A stretch of 29,301 bases of DNA from Zygnema cylindricum (Eukaryota; Streptophyta; Zygnematophyceae; Zygnematales; Zygnemataceae): NCBI GenBank assembly GCA_037447655.1, contig JBBHKE010002374.1, positions 96,513 to 125,813 of the forward strand. The letters run 5' to 3'. The stretch's first letter is position 1. The number at the start of each line of letters is the position of its first letter. The notes below the pieces were generated by a model, which did not search any database, was not told the DNA's origin, and saw only the letters and a list, made by a program, of their open reading frames with translations. Below are positions 18,042-27,896 of this stretch, one piece after another. The translations under genes and the position numbers were made by a program.

Positions 18042-18600
18042 CAAAAACAACACAATCACTTATATTATCACTCTCGCTGAACTTAATCTCTTCCACCACT
18101 CCCATCTTTTTCATCTCTCTTAACTTGTCTAGATTCACATGCCTAATCCTCTTATGCCACATCATAATATCATGAACACCAGCATAATAAAGTTTCTTCT
18201 TTTCATTACTTAAAACCAGCCTAAACATCCCATGGCTACTTTTCTCAGCAATGAAATAGACATCCTTCTCAAAACTAGCAGTAAAGACTCCTTCCCTAGT
18301 GCTAGTAAAAAAACCCTTATCATCTAATACGGATGTAGAGATGAGGTTTTTGTTCAGCTCCGGAATAAACAATTCATCGGAGAATGTTACTATGGATGTC
18401 TCTCCTTCTACTAACACTTTCAAATCTACCGATCCTACAAGAGTAGTGGTGACTATCCTTCCATCCTTGTACTCTATCTCTACGGTGGGAATATTTCTTA
18501 TCTTAGTGAACAGGTGCCTATCCTTACACATGTGCATGGAGGAACCTGAATCTACAATCCAGCCTGCTTCACCTTTCAATCCACCGTAAGCACATTTCTG
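18042..18600 (-). pseudogene. Copia protease and GAG-pre-integrase region, truncated
   Basis: Protease active site WIVDSGSSMHMCKDRHLF (near residues 7-24 from 18579), then FIPELNKNLISTSVLDDKG, typical of copia polyproteins. The pre-integrase segment has MMWHKRIRHVNLDKLREM with the His residues of the integrase zinc finger, and one Cys (CVVFGR) where the CxxC pair is expected before the sequence breaks off at about 18042. It is in the same frame as the upstream gag frame, separated by two stops (TAG near 18682, TGA near 18606). Confidence 0.88.
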
Positions 18601-18684
18601 CCTTCATGGAATTTTGACCTCGTTTTTCGCCTCCAACTCCTCATCTAAAAGGAGCTCATCGTCCTCGTCCTCGGATTCCGCCTA

Positions 18685-19353
18685 ATGTACCTGTGTCACA
18701 AGGGCCTTTTTCTTTCCTCTCGGGGTACCACCGGTCTGCCCCTCCTTTAACCGAAGCTTGGTTAGCTTAGTGCACTCTGCCATATAGTGCCCTGGTTTCA
18801 TACAAAAATGACATAAACCTTTGGGAGCCCTTGGTCCGAACTCGTAGGTCAGATTTTTCTGCTCCCTCCCCCCATAGTTTCCGACCGGTTTTCGGGAATC
18901 CTTGTTCCTCGAATCAGTCGCAGTTGCCAAGGCTTGGCCACTCTTTCCTCCCCTTCGGATCTCAATCGTATTCTCTCGAACGAGAATCATCCCTACCACT
19001 GAGTTCCATATCCACCTTGAGTCCGGCAAGTCCTGCACACTGTTGACTATGTTCTCGAACTCATCAGGTAACTTCATCAGTAAACAGTTAACCTTTTCTT
19101 TTTCACTAAAAACTTTTCTCGCACTCTCTAGCTCCATGAAAAGTGTAGCAAGCTCATTGCAAAAATCCAACATCTTCCCCCCTTTGTATACATACTCCTT
19201 AACTTTCTGATCATCCAACTGTTGTTGCTGAATCGTACCACTTCGGTACATCTTTATGAGAGCCATCCAAAGATCAGATGCCCTTTTTTCCTGCAAATAT
19301 GGACCTGCAAGTCCTTGAGTGAGATGGTGTAGGATGAAGTGCTTTGCCGCCAT
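18685..19353 (-). pseudogene. Copia gag, central part and zinc knuckle
   Basis: Contains AAKHFILHHLTQGLAGPYLQ, ASDLWMALIKMYRSG, QQQQLDDQKVKEYVYKGG, a KEKVNCLLMKLPDEFENIV segment and an intact CCHC knuckle CHFCMKPGHYMAEC with its His. This is the UBN2-type Gag of plant copia elements, which packages the element RNA. The frame is open for 223 codons and ends at a TAG near 18682. Confidence 0.9.
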
Positions 19354-19365
19354 ATTGTTGAAGTC

Positions 19366-19688
19366 CCCCTGGTTTCACTATCATTCTCCTCGTTCCTCAG
19401 AATAGGTGACATGAATGGCGAACCATTTGTTATTGGTGTGGTCGCCTCCCTCTCCTTTCCTTTGTCCACCACCTCTCATTCTTTTGTTTCCTCCGTTGAA
19501 GGTGGATCCTCTTTTCTGGTGAATCTGCTTCCTCTAAACCTTGGAGGAATTCTAAGACTTGATGGACGCCCCAACCGTCCACTCACTATCCCCCAAAACC
19601 TTTTTTCGCATAGAGCTCCTATCATCATACTTTCCCAGTATATGAAGCCAGTTCCATTAAAGATTGGTACCCTAGAGGGTGGGCCCAT
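19366..19688 (-). pseudogene. Copia gag, N-terminal part
   Basis: Possible start at ATG 19688, five bases inside the internal region: GPPSRVPIFNGTGFIYWE, then MIGALCEKRFWGIVSGR. A stop sits near 19476 and a frameshift near 19365 separates this from the following gag frame. A longer reading from ATG 19712 would begin inside the LTR. Confidence 0.75.
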
Positions 19689-19692
19689 AACC

Positions 19693-20746
19693 TGAAACTC
19701 TGAGACCTCCATAAGTCCTCAGAGTGGACAGCTTCCAAGAAGCCTCTAGGATAACACTGACCCCTTTGTGTTTCAGCAAAAACAACTACCACCCTGGTAG
19801 ACAATAACTCGGACTAAGTTCACCCGTGTGAAGGCAAGACTCCCCTAAGTCGATAGCAAAAAGAATCTCTGAATTTGCTCCCCTGAGCAGTAAGTTATGG
19901 AGGGTCAAAGTTGACCTTTTGTATAGAAGCTCTCTGGGAGAGAAGGTCCTATCTTCTAATTTTTCTAAGTCTTATCTCTCTCACAGACTCTATCTACTGA
20001 TGTACGGAGCCAATCAAATAACAATTCCGTACACAAAAGTACAATGCCGGTGTACTTTCTGTACGGACACTGTACGACATGGCCTAAATGTCGACACGTG
20101 GTATGTCCGGATTCGCTCCCTTAATCCTTGGAGATGTCGCGATCCAATGTCATTCCGCCACGTGTCATCTGATGTGGCGATGACCACAAACCGCCGAAAT
20201 CCTCTTCCGCGATCTCGGCGTTAATTCTGGCCGTCCGATTAAATTCACATTTAATCTTAGCCGTAATAAATACATGCGCGATATTCGTTTCATTAAAGAA
20301 ATAAATGCGCGGTATTGGTTTCTTATCCGTACCGTAATCTGTACTTTTACATTACTGGATCTATGTATCCCGTAAACAGTTACAGTTAAATGAATTATCC
20401 TACCTGATAATGTTTAATTAATTATCAAACCATATAGTACGTAACACTAGTTCTAGGCTTAACCGCTAAGGCAACCGACTACCAGCTGTCTGCCGGCCGG
20501 TAGGTACCAGGATCAAATCCTGTGGCCGGCACATACCTTTTAGTAAATAAACCCCTAACTAATATATATTTTCGGTAAACCTCTGGATAGCCTAGGTAGC
20601 CATGGCTCTAGCTCCCTCTCCAATTTCTCAGTGACTGCGACAAGTTTGAGAGTTGGAGAGAGAAGTTATAAGTAGACTGCCCCGACTTCTTTCTATATTT
20701 CTATTTAGACCTAGAAAATACTTAAAATGGACCATTAATTTTTACA
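19693..20746 (-). repeat. 5' LTR of the copia element (copy C)
   Basis: 1054 bp, minus strand, starting TGTAAAAATTAATGG at 20746 and ending GAGTTTCA at 19693, so TG...CA ends. The same set of blocks as LTR B and solo LTR A, including the CCACGTGTCGACATTTAGG block, CTCTCTCCCAGAGAG hairpin and TATA-like CTATACAAAAGG (near 19925). The internal region begins GGTTATGGGCCCACCCTC. I could not identify the primer tRNA: the usual TGGTATCAGAG is absent, while the LTR itself has GGAGGTCTCAGAG. Confidence 0.85.
20440..20535 (+). other. tRNA-like segment inside LTR C
   Basis: Antisense to the LTR. T-arm-like CCAGG-ATCAAAT-CCTGT (20507-20523) enclosed by a perfect inverted repeat GCCGGCC (20492-20498) and GGCCGGC (20524-20530). 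The upstream GGCTTAACCGCTAAGG stands where the D-arm would be. Less tRNA-like than copies A and B. Confidence 0.45.
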
Positions 20747-20751
20747 TGTAC

Positions 20752-21530
20752 TCTATGGTGAACGGCTGGACTACCAATTGGTGAAGAAGTTCTGATACAA
20801 GCGAAAAGTGTGATAAAAATATAAAGAGTTTATTGTTTTACCGCTCATTACAAGGAAAAACTTGCAAACTGCGTTATATGTAATAGTTTTTTGTTTTTTT
20901 ATATATGGAATAGTATGGAAGGAAATTCATTAACGAATTTTTGCAATTTGATCAAAAGGTTCAATGTGTTTGTTACGTATAATTCGTCACGTACGGTACG
21001 TTTGCACTAATCGCCGTGAACAACTATGGTCTTAAGGGCATAGTGTATGTTTTGCGTACAATAGGCATATTGTTTGGGCGTACGGTCACCTACTTTTGAA
21101 TTATGGGAGAAACACAAGTAAATTTTGCTTCATCTTGGAACTTGGAAGGTACGACAATTTAACGTTATTATCATCGTGACCCACTTCCAGCTCATCTTCA
21201 CATTTGCACTGGAATCAAATCGCGATCTGATTTTAATCAAAATAATACCCTATTAACGAATAGAAAACCTTTTTTGCATGCGTCAAACGTTTTCAACAAT
21301 TTTTGCAGTTGGGAGAGTACACGGAAATAAAGTTGTTTGTCCGTTTGCAAACAATTCGTTTGTTTGTTTGGCTGTACGGACAAGCAGCCGGACACGATCC
21401 GCCAAAACTACCCACATGGCAGTGAAAGAAAGCCCGACGTCTACAATGTCACGCTGAACATTCAGTGACACTTTCACTACAATACTGTACAACCCATTTG
21501 TAGAAGTATGCGATAGCTTATGTTGTCCAC
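20752..21530. other. Intergenic DNA with a MITE fragment
   Basis: No gene recognised. It holds the fragment at 21021-21105; the rest shows no repeat or protein I can identify. Confidence 0.5.
21021..21105 (+). mobile_element. Fragment of the 4350-4655 hAT-like MITE family
   Basis: Matches 4569-4655: TATGGTCTTAAGGGCATA, GTATGTTTTGCGTACAATAG, GCATATTGT.TGGG and the terminal repeat CCTACTTTTGAATTATG (21089-21105). The left half and its terminal repeat are missing. Confidence 0.75.
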
Positions 21531-21534
21531 GTGT

Positions 21535-21680
21535 GGGCACCTACAAATGTCAGGAGCTCGTTGGCGTCGACAAATGTTCGCAGTATGTCAAGAGCTCGTT
21601 GTAGTGTACAAATGTCCGCAGTTTGTTGGCGTCTACAGGTGTTGCAAGATATTGGCGATGTCTACAAGTGTCACATATTC
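21535..21680 (+). repeat. Degenerate tandem repeat, ~30-bp units
   Basis: Units built on (G)TCTACAAATGTCNGCAGTNTGTTGGC: copies start near 21540, 21567, 21617, 21634 and 21658, with the variant GGAGCTCGTTG/AGAGCTCGTTG twice. Confidence 0.6.
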
Positions 21681-21731
21681 AAAGTAATGAAGGCGCGAGT
21701 AACGATTGACATTGGTACACTTTGAAAAGTA

Positions 21732-22320
21732 CACCGTAGAATATGCGCTAAAATCCAAAGTACATTGCCAAACGTTATTAGTTTTGTGTACGCTGATTGC
21801 GTCCCACTTTTTTTTTTTATTCTCCATTAGTGTAGTTCATTGTATTTTTTTCTTTACTCTATTTAGGGCTTATATTTTAGTACCGTACAAAATGGAAGTA
21901 CGCCATCAGTCAATTAGTGTGGTGTACGGACAGTGTCAGACCGTACAAAATTGTACCTTTTTAAGTGAAAAAGTATAATTAATGAGTTTTAGTAGCCACG
22001 GACGCATGAGAACGTGCGCTCTAAAATGGGGGTCTAATCGGGTTGTCAAATATCACGTTCGCACATATTCGTCTAGTAACCACGTTTCGACTGTGTGAAC
22101 GTACGATTTGTGTACAATTTGTCAGATTTTGTACGAATTCCTATATTAGTGTAAGCATGTTTGCGACCGACATTTTTTTTTTTCAACGACCCAAATTATA
22201 ATTACTAAACAATTAGAATGTATGTTTTTTTTCAAAATTTTCAAATTCTTAATTAGCGTAAACCACGGTAATTTTTCATGTACGCTAAAGAAACTTGTAC
22301 GCTAATAACGATTGGCGGTG
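21732..22320. mobile_element. Possible longer relative of the TA-flanked MITE family
   Basis: The right end is convincing: TTGTACGCTAATAACGATTGGCGGTG ends at 22320 and is followed by TA, like the ends of the three short copies. The left end is weak: TA then CACCGTAGAATATGCGCTAAAA at 21732. The interior (589 bp) repeats TTAGTGTA and TTAGCGTA words but has no clear transposase. It may instead be a lone right end. Confidence 0.35.
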
Positions 22321-22322
22321 TA

Positions 22323-22938
22323 ACGTTTCAAAGTTTCGGTTACATGAGACTCGCAACGTTTTCGATTATCTACGCTTTTGTCGTATGCTATAGCCATTTC
22401 GTCATTCGCTACAATTCTCCCAGAAAACCGTCGCAACAACATCGATATGGGTACTATCGTGTACCTTACCTGCTCAAGATGACGTAACATCGTGCTCGCA
22501 ACCGAAATAGCTTCCGCGAAAAGCTACTCCGCACGTGTCTCCAGTCCACATCCCATGCGTCTTCAACGAAACTGCAAACACCGGACTGTGATAGGCTGCC
22601 GTGTGAAGTGTGAAGTCGGTAAACATCAAATCTCGAATCTGAACCGTTTCATGATCACACGTGTCGTTAAGCTTTCCAGTTTAGCAACTTCAGTACAGTA
22701 GAAGCGTAAGCGGATGTTCATTTTCAACGCAGCTAATATCCCTGCCTGACCGTACAAAAAGGGACGCGGAGGAACCGGAGATTGCCTACTGAACTGTACG
22801 GTAGCTAATAGCGGGCTGTTTTGAAACAGATTTCGAGGCAAAAAGGAGACATCTTGAAAATTGTGGAAAATCAAACGCGAGCCAATCGTCAGCAATTTTG
22901 TTCGGATGGGTGGACTTCGGCTATCGGCGCAACTACAG
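22323..22938. other. Intergenic DNA, no gene recognised
   Basis: No repeat or protein recognised. Open frames on both strands of about 60-105 codons overlap and show no known motif. Confidence 0.5.
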
Positions 22939-22940
22939 TA

Positions 22941-23139
22941 CACCTTGAATCGTTATTAGCGTATAGAAATTATTAGTGTAAAGAAAAAAATAGCGTCATT
23001 CATTCTAATTTAGTGCCAAGAGACGTGGCAGATTATGGTCCACGTCCTTAAATAATGTAATTTATTATATTTAAGGTATCAATGTCAAAATTTTGGGGTG
23101 CCGATATAGCGTACATAAGGCTAATAACGATTCACGGTG
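22941..23139 (+). mobile_element. TA-flanked MITE, copy 1 (199 bp)
   Basis: Terminal inverted repeats CACC(T/G)TGAATCGTTATTAGC, flanked by TA at 22939-22940 and 23140-23141. Near-identical along its whole length to the complement of 27697-27894. TA duplication suggests a Tc1/mariner (Stowaway-like) origin. Interior has AGACGTGGCAGATTATGGTCC. It sits in a short TACTG repeat. Confidence 0.88.
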
Positions 23140-23141
23140 TA

Positions 23142-23431
23142 CTGTACTGTACTGTAGTAATGGTGACGGCAGAGCCTGTCAAAATTCCCATTTACAACTA
23201 TCAGCCAGGCTGCCGGGCTGCAAGAATCGTCGGTAAATTCCCGGATAATGCGGAAGGTGATCCTATTGGCTCCATAAAGATGGGCTTTGAAATATCAGGG
23301 GCGTGACAACTGGCGAAACCTGGGCTGCCTTGTCGACATGCCTGGATATTACCCGACAGGTATTCAAACGGAATCAATTTGGGGGAACGGTCATTAAATT
23401 AACACTTTTAACATACGCTGAGGTTTTGTCT
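23142..23431. other. GC-richer stretch, no gene recognised
   Basis: Base composition is higher in GC than the flanks (GGCTGCCGGGCTGCAAGAATC). An open frame covers part of it on the plus strand but matches nothing I know. Confidence 0.4.
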
Positions 23432-24113
23432 TAGGGTATGGTTACATCAGGAGGTCTCTGTAATAGTACGGACAGCAAAATTTCTGTTTTACAGAGGCCT
23501 CGGTTACATCGCGTATCATCTGTAAACAAGTTTTTACATACGTGTTCTGATTTGAGTGATTCCACGTAGGTCTACGATCAAATCTATAAAATCGTCAAAG
23601 ATTTGGAAACCGACCATTTTCGTATAAAAATCCGTACTTGCGTATTACGTACGTGTACTTCACAAGTGTACCGCGTCAATGTACCTCAGAGATCTCCTTC
23701 ACGCTGCTGACTTTCAGGAAAAAACCGTATTTCTTTTCGGCAAAAATTTTACGGTCACCTTGTCCGAAGGCACGTGACTTGCACGTGACTTTGTGGACGT
23801 GTGAAAATTTTCATATTTCATCGACGCACGTGTCTGACGTCCAGGTGTAGCGATTTGACTGGTTCTGTATTGCTGAACCCACCTCGGCGAGGTGGGTTCA
23901 CCAATACAGAGGCGTATGGAGCGATTGCTTCGCAGATGAAGACCAAAATGTAATCGGACGGTCGATGTCTTCTCCTGGATACTTGGAGAATCGTAATCTT
24001 ATTTTCTGTAATGTTGTTTTCAAGAAACTCACGAAAATATAGTACGGCATGGTACGGGCAAGTACAAAATTCTGTATTAAACCTCACTTTTCGTCTATGT
24101 AACCATACCCTTA
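23432..24113 (+). mobile_element. Element X, copy 1 (best preserved)
   Basis: About 682 bp with inverted ends T(T)AGGGTATGGTTACAT (AGGGTATGGTTACAT at 23433-23447 and its complement at 24097-24111). The flanks TTTTGTCT (23424-23431) and TTTTGTAA (24114-24121) agree at 6 of 8 positions, consistent with a decayed 8-bp hAT-type duplication. Two diverged relatives lie at 5988-7880 and 7885-8540. The centre is a long palindrome. No transposase recognised; the minus-strand open frame 24156-23818 keeps some codon similarity to the plus frame 6017-6199, which follows from DNA homology and does not prove coding. Confidence 0.72.
23864..23910. repeat. 47-bp palindrome in the centre of element X1
   Basis: 23-bp arms around a single G at 23887, with one mismatch: TCTGTATTGCTGAACCC ACCTCG against its complement. 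The CCACCTCG/CGAGGTGG core recurs at 5490-5513 and, weakly, at 6208-6222. Confidence 0.9.
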
Positions 24114-24121
24114 TTTTGTAA

Positions 24122-25537
24122 AACAATGTTTTCCACTTGTCGTTAGAATGCGTCAACCCTGACCGTCCAATGAGATACGACAGAAGTGTTACCTAACTGT
24201 ATCCCAGCCAGTGGTCAACCTTTCAGGGCAAAAAATGTCCATTGTAACGGAGAGCCCCTTCGTTAGCGCAAAAAAAGTTGACGGACCGGCGAGCACTTTC
24301 CGGCATCGAACCAAAACACTCGATCTCATGTCGTCGTCACATAGAGGACCAATGAAATTCGAGCACGTCGATGGCGTCAAAATATTGATGTCGGTTCTGG
24401 TTCCCAATATTTGACGCAGCCACCTCACACGATCCTGGGAAGGGAAAAATAGTGAAATTGCACAAAAAAAAAAAAGGGGGATAACACGAGAAAACAAAGC
24501 CGGAAAAAAACCTTCTCGTTCAATGAAGGGGAAAAAATTCAAAAACTCTAGAAGACCATGTTTGGTAACTTTGCATGGATATCTTCCCACGTGCACATGT
24601 CCAAAACTTTGCAGCATTGCCCGAGTGTACACCTAAGATGGCTGTGTGCACACGGATGCATCTGCAGTCTCTTGGCACGTGCTCGAATGGAGGGACGAAT
24701 TCCCTCTGCGCTATCACTAACGCATACGACAAAAGGTGAGAGACATTAAACCCGCTGGCCGGTAACGCTGTTGTCGGCGGGAATGACCTGCCGGCAAGGA
24801 CACCCCCTGCGGCTGCATAATTCTCGCCACGTCACTGCTGCGCCGTACGCTTTTCATTCTGGAACCCTGAGGGCTGGAGGCGCTTCTTCGTCCTTGTACG
24901 GACTGAGCTGCCGACCATCAATATTCAGTAAACACTAAACAGTATGTTCACTATTCACTGAATAGAAATAGTTATATTAATATTGCGGGTATTCCATGTC
25001 GAGCCACTAGAATCTTCCTTATCGACCACAAATCTAAATCGAAGCGCGGCAGAGCGAAACGGACTTTTCGATGACGACATTCCAAGCTGTACCATAAGCG
25101 CGCTAAACGACAGTCCGCTAAAATTTTTATTTTTCTGGCTAATGCTGTACCACTCACTTGGCACCTCGGAACTCTATTTAAGAAATACGCGACAAAAATA
25201 TTTATGACAGGATTACAAGTCCAACTGTCTAATACGTGTGAAGATTCCTGAAGCTGGCTTTCTGCCCGGAAAACAAGTTGCCTAGCAAAACAAAAATAAT
25301 GAAAAAAACTACATCCAACCGATGAAAAAATGTTTTTTTTACCATCTGCCCTAAAATTTCGGAGCGTAGCATTGCGTCACAGTCCCACCACCCTAACACA
25401 TCGTATTTGCCTCCCACGTAAAAACTGTTTTGTTTTTGTCGCTCAGACGGCCACTTGCTAATTATTCACATGTCTTCGACAACTAGCAATGTGCACCTCG
25501 ATGCCGACAAAAACTTATTCATATGTACGAAATGAAC
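24122..25537. other. Intergenic DNA, no gene recognised
   Basis: Open frames on both strands (up to 147 codons, 24189-24632 minus) overlap and show no known domain. A GC-rich patch lies at 24750-24880 and an imperfect inverted repeat TATTCAGTAAACACTA/ACTATTCACTGAATA at 24921-24965. No repeat family recognised. Confidence 0.45.
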
Positions 25538-25539
25538 TA

Positions 25540-25735
25540 CACCGCCAATCGCTATTAGAGTCAAGGATTAATTAGCGTCAAAAAAAAAATAGCGTTATTG
25601 ATTCTAATTTAGTACCTGAGACGTGGCAGATTATTGTCCACCTACTTAAATAGCGTTATTAATTGTATTTCAGGTTTTTTTTCTGAAAAAAGGGCACCGA
25701 ATTGGCGTTATATACTCTAATAGCGATTGACGGTG
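25540..25735 (+). mobile_element. TA-flanked MITE, copy 3 (196 bp)
   Basis: Terminal inverted repeats CACCG(C/T)CAATCGCTATTAGAGT, flanked by TA at 25538-25539 and 25736-25737. The interior matches copy 1 through ATTCTAATTTAGTACC, GAGACGTGGCAGATTATTGT and CCAC.T.CTTAAAT. More diverged than copies 1 and 2, especially at the ends. Confidence 0.82.
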
Positions 25736-26042
25736 TACTTTTGGAAAGTTTTCGTAAATATTTTTGTCGCGTAATTCAGAAATAAGGTCGCCGGATGTTG
25801 TCCGAGATAGGCGGTGAGTGGATACAAAATTGACTGCGAGGGCTGTCGTTAGCGTGCGCATGGCCGGCAAGGATCTTGTCAAATCGTCACGAAAACTGCC
25901 GTTTCGCTCACTATAGCATTCGACCTAAAAATGTACGGCCTTCAAAAATTGCTGCAGTATTCGACCGAATAATTGTACGTTACTGAAGACTTTCTGCAGC
26001 ATTCGACCTAGAAATTGTACGGTCAAGAAGATTTGCTGTAGC

Positions 26043-26230
26043 TAGTGTTGGGTATCGAGGACCTTTTGCCGATATTCGATATATATCGAATTTCAGGTAC
26101 CCGATAATCGATATATCGCTCCGATATATCGAAAACCAAATCATCGCGATATATTGGCGATATATCGCCAATATACCGTATCGCCGATATATCGAACCAT
26201 AAAAAAAATGAAAATTTTCTTTTTTTTTTC

Positions 26231-26271
<41 letters not shown>

Positions 26272-26470
26272 GGGGGGGGGGGGGGGGGGGTGGGTAAATA
26301 TCCATACGATTTTCCGTACAATGACTGTACGGACACCCATTTTTTGCGATATATATCGCGATAATTTATGTTGGTCCCGGTACGATATATCGAGGAATCT
26401 GCTCGATCGATATTCGATATATCGAATATCGAAATTATCGCGATATGAATTTACCCGATACCCAACACTA
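26043..26470. mobile_element. hAT-like MITE with 8-bp TSD and C/G homopolymer
   Basis: 428 bp with terminal inverted repeats TAGTGTTGGGTATCG / CGATACCC(A)ACACTA; perfect 8-bp target duplication GCTGTAGC at 26035-26042 and 26471-26478. The interior is dense in TATATCGATA-type palindromic words on both sides of a C37G21 block. The TAGTGTTGGG end and 8-bp duplication fit the hAT superfamily. No coding capacity. Confidence 0.9.
26233..26290. repeat. C37-G21 homopolymer block
   Basis: 37 C (26233-26269) followed directly by 21 G (26270-26290). It is self-complementary for 21 bp with no spacer, and both strands could form G-quadruplexes. Its true length may be wrong in the assembly. Confidence 0.9.
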
Positions 26471-26565
26471 GCTGTAGCATTCGAGTATTCGACCTAGAAA
26501 TTGTACAATAGATTTGCTGTAGCATTCTACCTAAAAGCTGTACGGTGCTAAAGACTTTCTTAAAA

Positions 26566-27694
26566 CTTGTCTTTAGATTCGTTGTCGTTCTCTACGATTT
26601 AGGCTCAGGGTCGACAATGACAATTCTAGTGGGTCGATACGAATGTTCCATATTTATTATGGCCCAATACTAAATATCATTTTCCCGCTCAAGGTACAAA
26701 ACCGTAGCCACCATGTCGACCTGATGAATTGTAAAACTGTAAAAGTGCAAAAAATCGGAAATAACGTGATTGTTTGCGCCACGAGGACGACAACAAATAC
26801 CAACATTGCCTCGAATTGTGAGTCACGACTCGTGGGGTCACCGGTTCTACCTCTCCGACCTCGTAAACATTACTGTAGTCACTACATGAAATACTAAACA
26901 TGAAATACTAATACCATCTCACTTAATATTGGGAGCTTGGGCCCCATTAGGCTAGCTCCGGGTCATCGCATGACGTTAGACTGTTTATGGCCTTAGGGTT
27001 ATGTGGCAATCGAAACCCCCTTAATATTTTTCAACAGTAGTGAAATGGCCATAAAATTGTAACGTCTGGCTTTTGAGGCCCATTCTTAAGCCCAAAAGTA
27101 GACTACAATACCATGCAACACAAGCCAATATTGAACAATAACTATGGTGCAATAGATCGAAGAATCGCATCCAACGATGTGTCTATGCACACACACCGCG
27201 CATCGTAGTTAGTGTGGAACACAAGCATTTTGTGATCCAAAAACAGAGCTTGGCACATACCATACTACACTTCTAACATACTCTATATAAAACGACTTAA
27301 TAGTTTGGACCATGTTGATGCTAAAAAGTCTCCAAAATATTATTCTTGCACTCAATTATATTGAAAATGGAGCAGGATAAATTAAAAAACACGATGGTAA
27401 ACCATCTGAGTCCGGGGGTACAAAAGGGGTGGCATGGCCAAAACAGAAAAACTACATTAAAAAACAAAGAGAGCGACGGGAACACAAAAAAAAAAGGAAA
27501 CAACAACAAGGAAAGTAGAAGAACCCAAACTCCAAGATTCTATTACGTCTTTTAAAGGTTTTATAAAGTAGTGCGAGGTGGGACGTGGTGAGGTGGAATC
27601 AGTAGGATAGTGATAGTGCAAATAACTTTTGACGTTAATGTAGCATCTGTAAAGATTAAAGATGGAGACGATAAAATATTGTAGGATTTAAAGG
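26566..27694. other. Intergenic DNA, no gene recognised
   Basis: No protein or repeat recognised. A purine-rich, A-run-rich stretch (27360-27530) yields a lysine/asparagine-rich open frame of 69 codons that looks compositional rather than coding. Confidence 0.45.
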
Positions 27695-27696
27695 TA

Positions 27697-27894
27697 CACC
27701 GTGAATCGTTATTAGCCTTATGTACGCTATATCGACACACCAAAATTTTGATATTGATACCTTAAATATAATAAATTACACTATTTAAGGACGTGGACTA
27801 TAATCTGCCACGTCTCCTAGCACTAAATTAGAATGAATGGCGCTAATTTTTTCTTTACACTAATATTTCTATGCGCTAATAACGATTCAAGGTG
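27697..27894 (-). mobile_element. TA-flanked MITE, copy 2 (198 bp)
   Basis: Complement of copy 1 at 22941-23139, differing at a small number of positions. Ends CACCGTGAATCGTTATTAGC and the complement of CACCTTGAATCGTTATTAGC, flanked by TA at 27695-27696 and 27895-27896. Confidence 0.88.
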
Positions 27895-27896
27895 TA

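Larger units (their letters stand above)
18042..20746 (-). mobile_element. Ty1/copia element, 5' half only
   Basis: Minus strand: 5' LTR (20746-19693), gag, zinc knuckle, protease and the start of the pre-integrase region. The match stops near 18042, where the sequence turns into unrelated TGTGCGTGCGCATG-type repeats; integrase, RT, RNase H and the 3' LTR are absent. Gag and protease are in a single frame apart from one frameshift and a few stops, so it is younger or less decayed than the gypsy element. Confidence 0.85.
25915..26565 (+). repeat. ~43-bp tandem repeat array, interrupted by a MITE
   Basis: Five imperfect units of AGCATTCGACCTAGAAATTG plus TACGGTCAAGAAGATTTGCTG. Three lie before the MITE (25915-26042) and two after it (26471-26565). 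Confidence 0.8.

Noticed and set aside
23142-23431. Bacterial or organellar insert suggested by higher GC
   Set aside because: No recognisable bacterial, plastid or mitochondrial gene; composition alone is not enough.
27346-27555. Lys/Asn-rich 69-codon frame
   Set aside because: Composition explained by A-rich DNA; no motif, no splice or promoter context.
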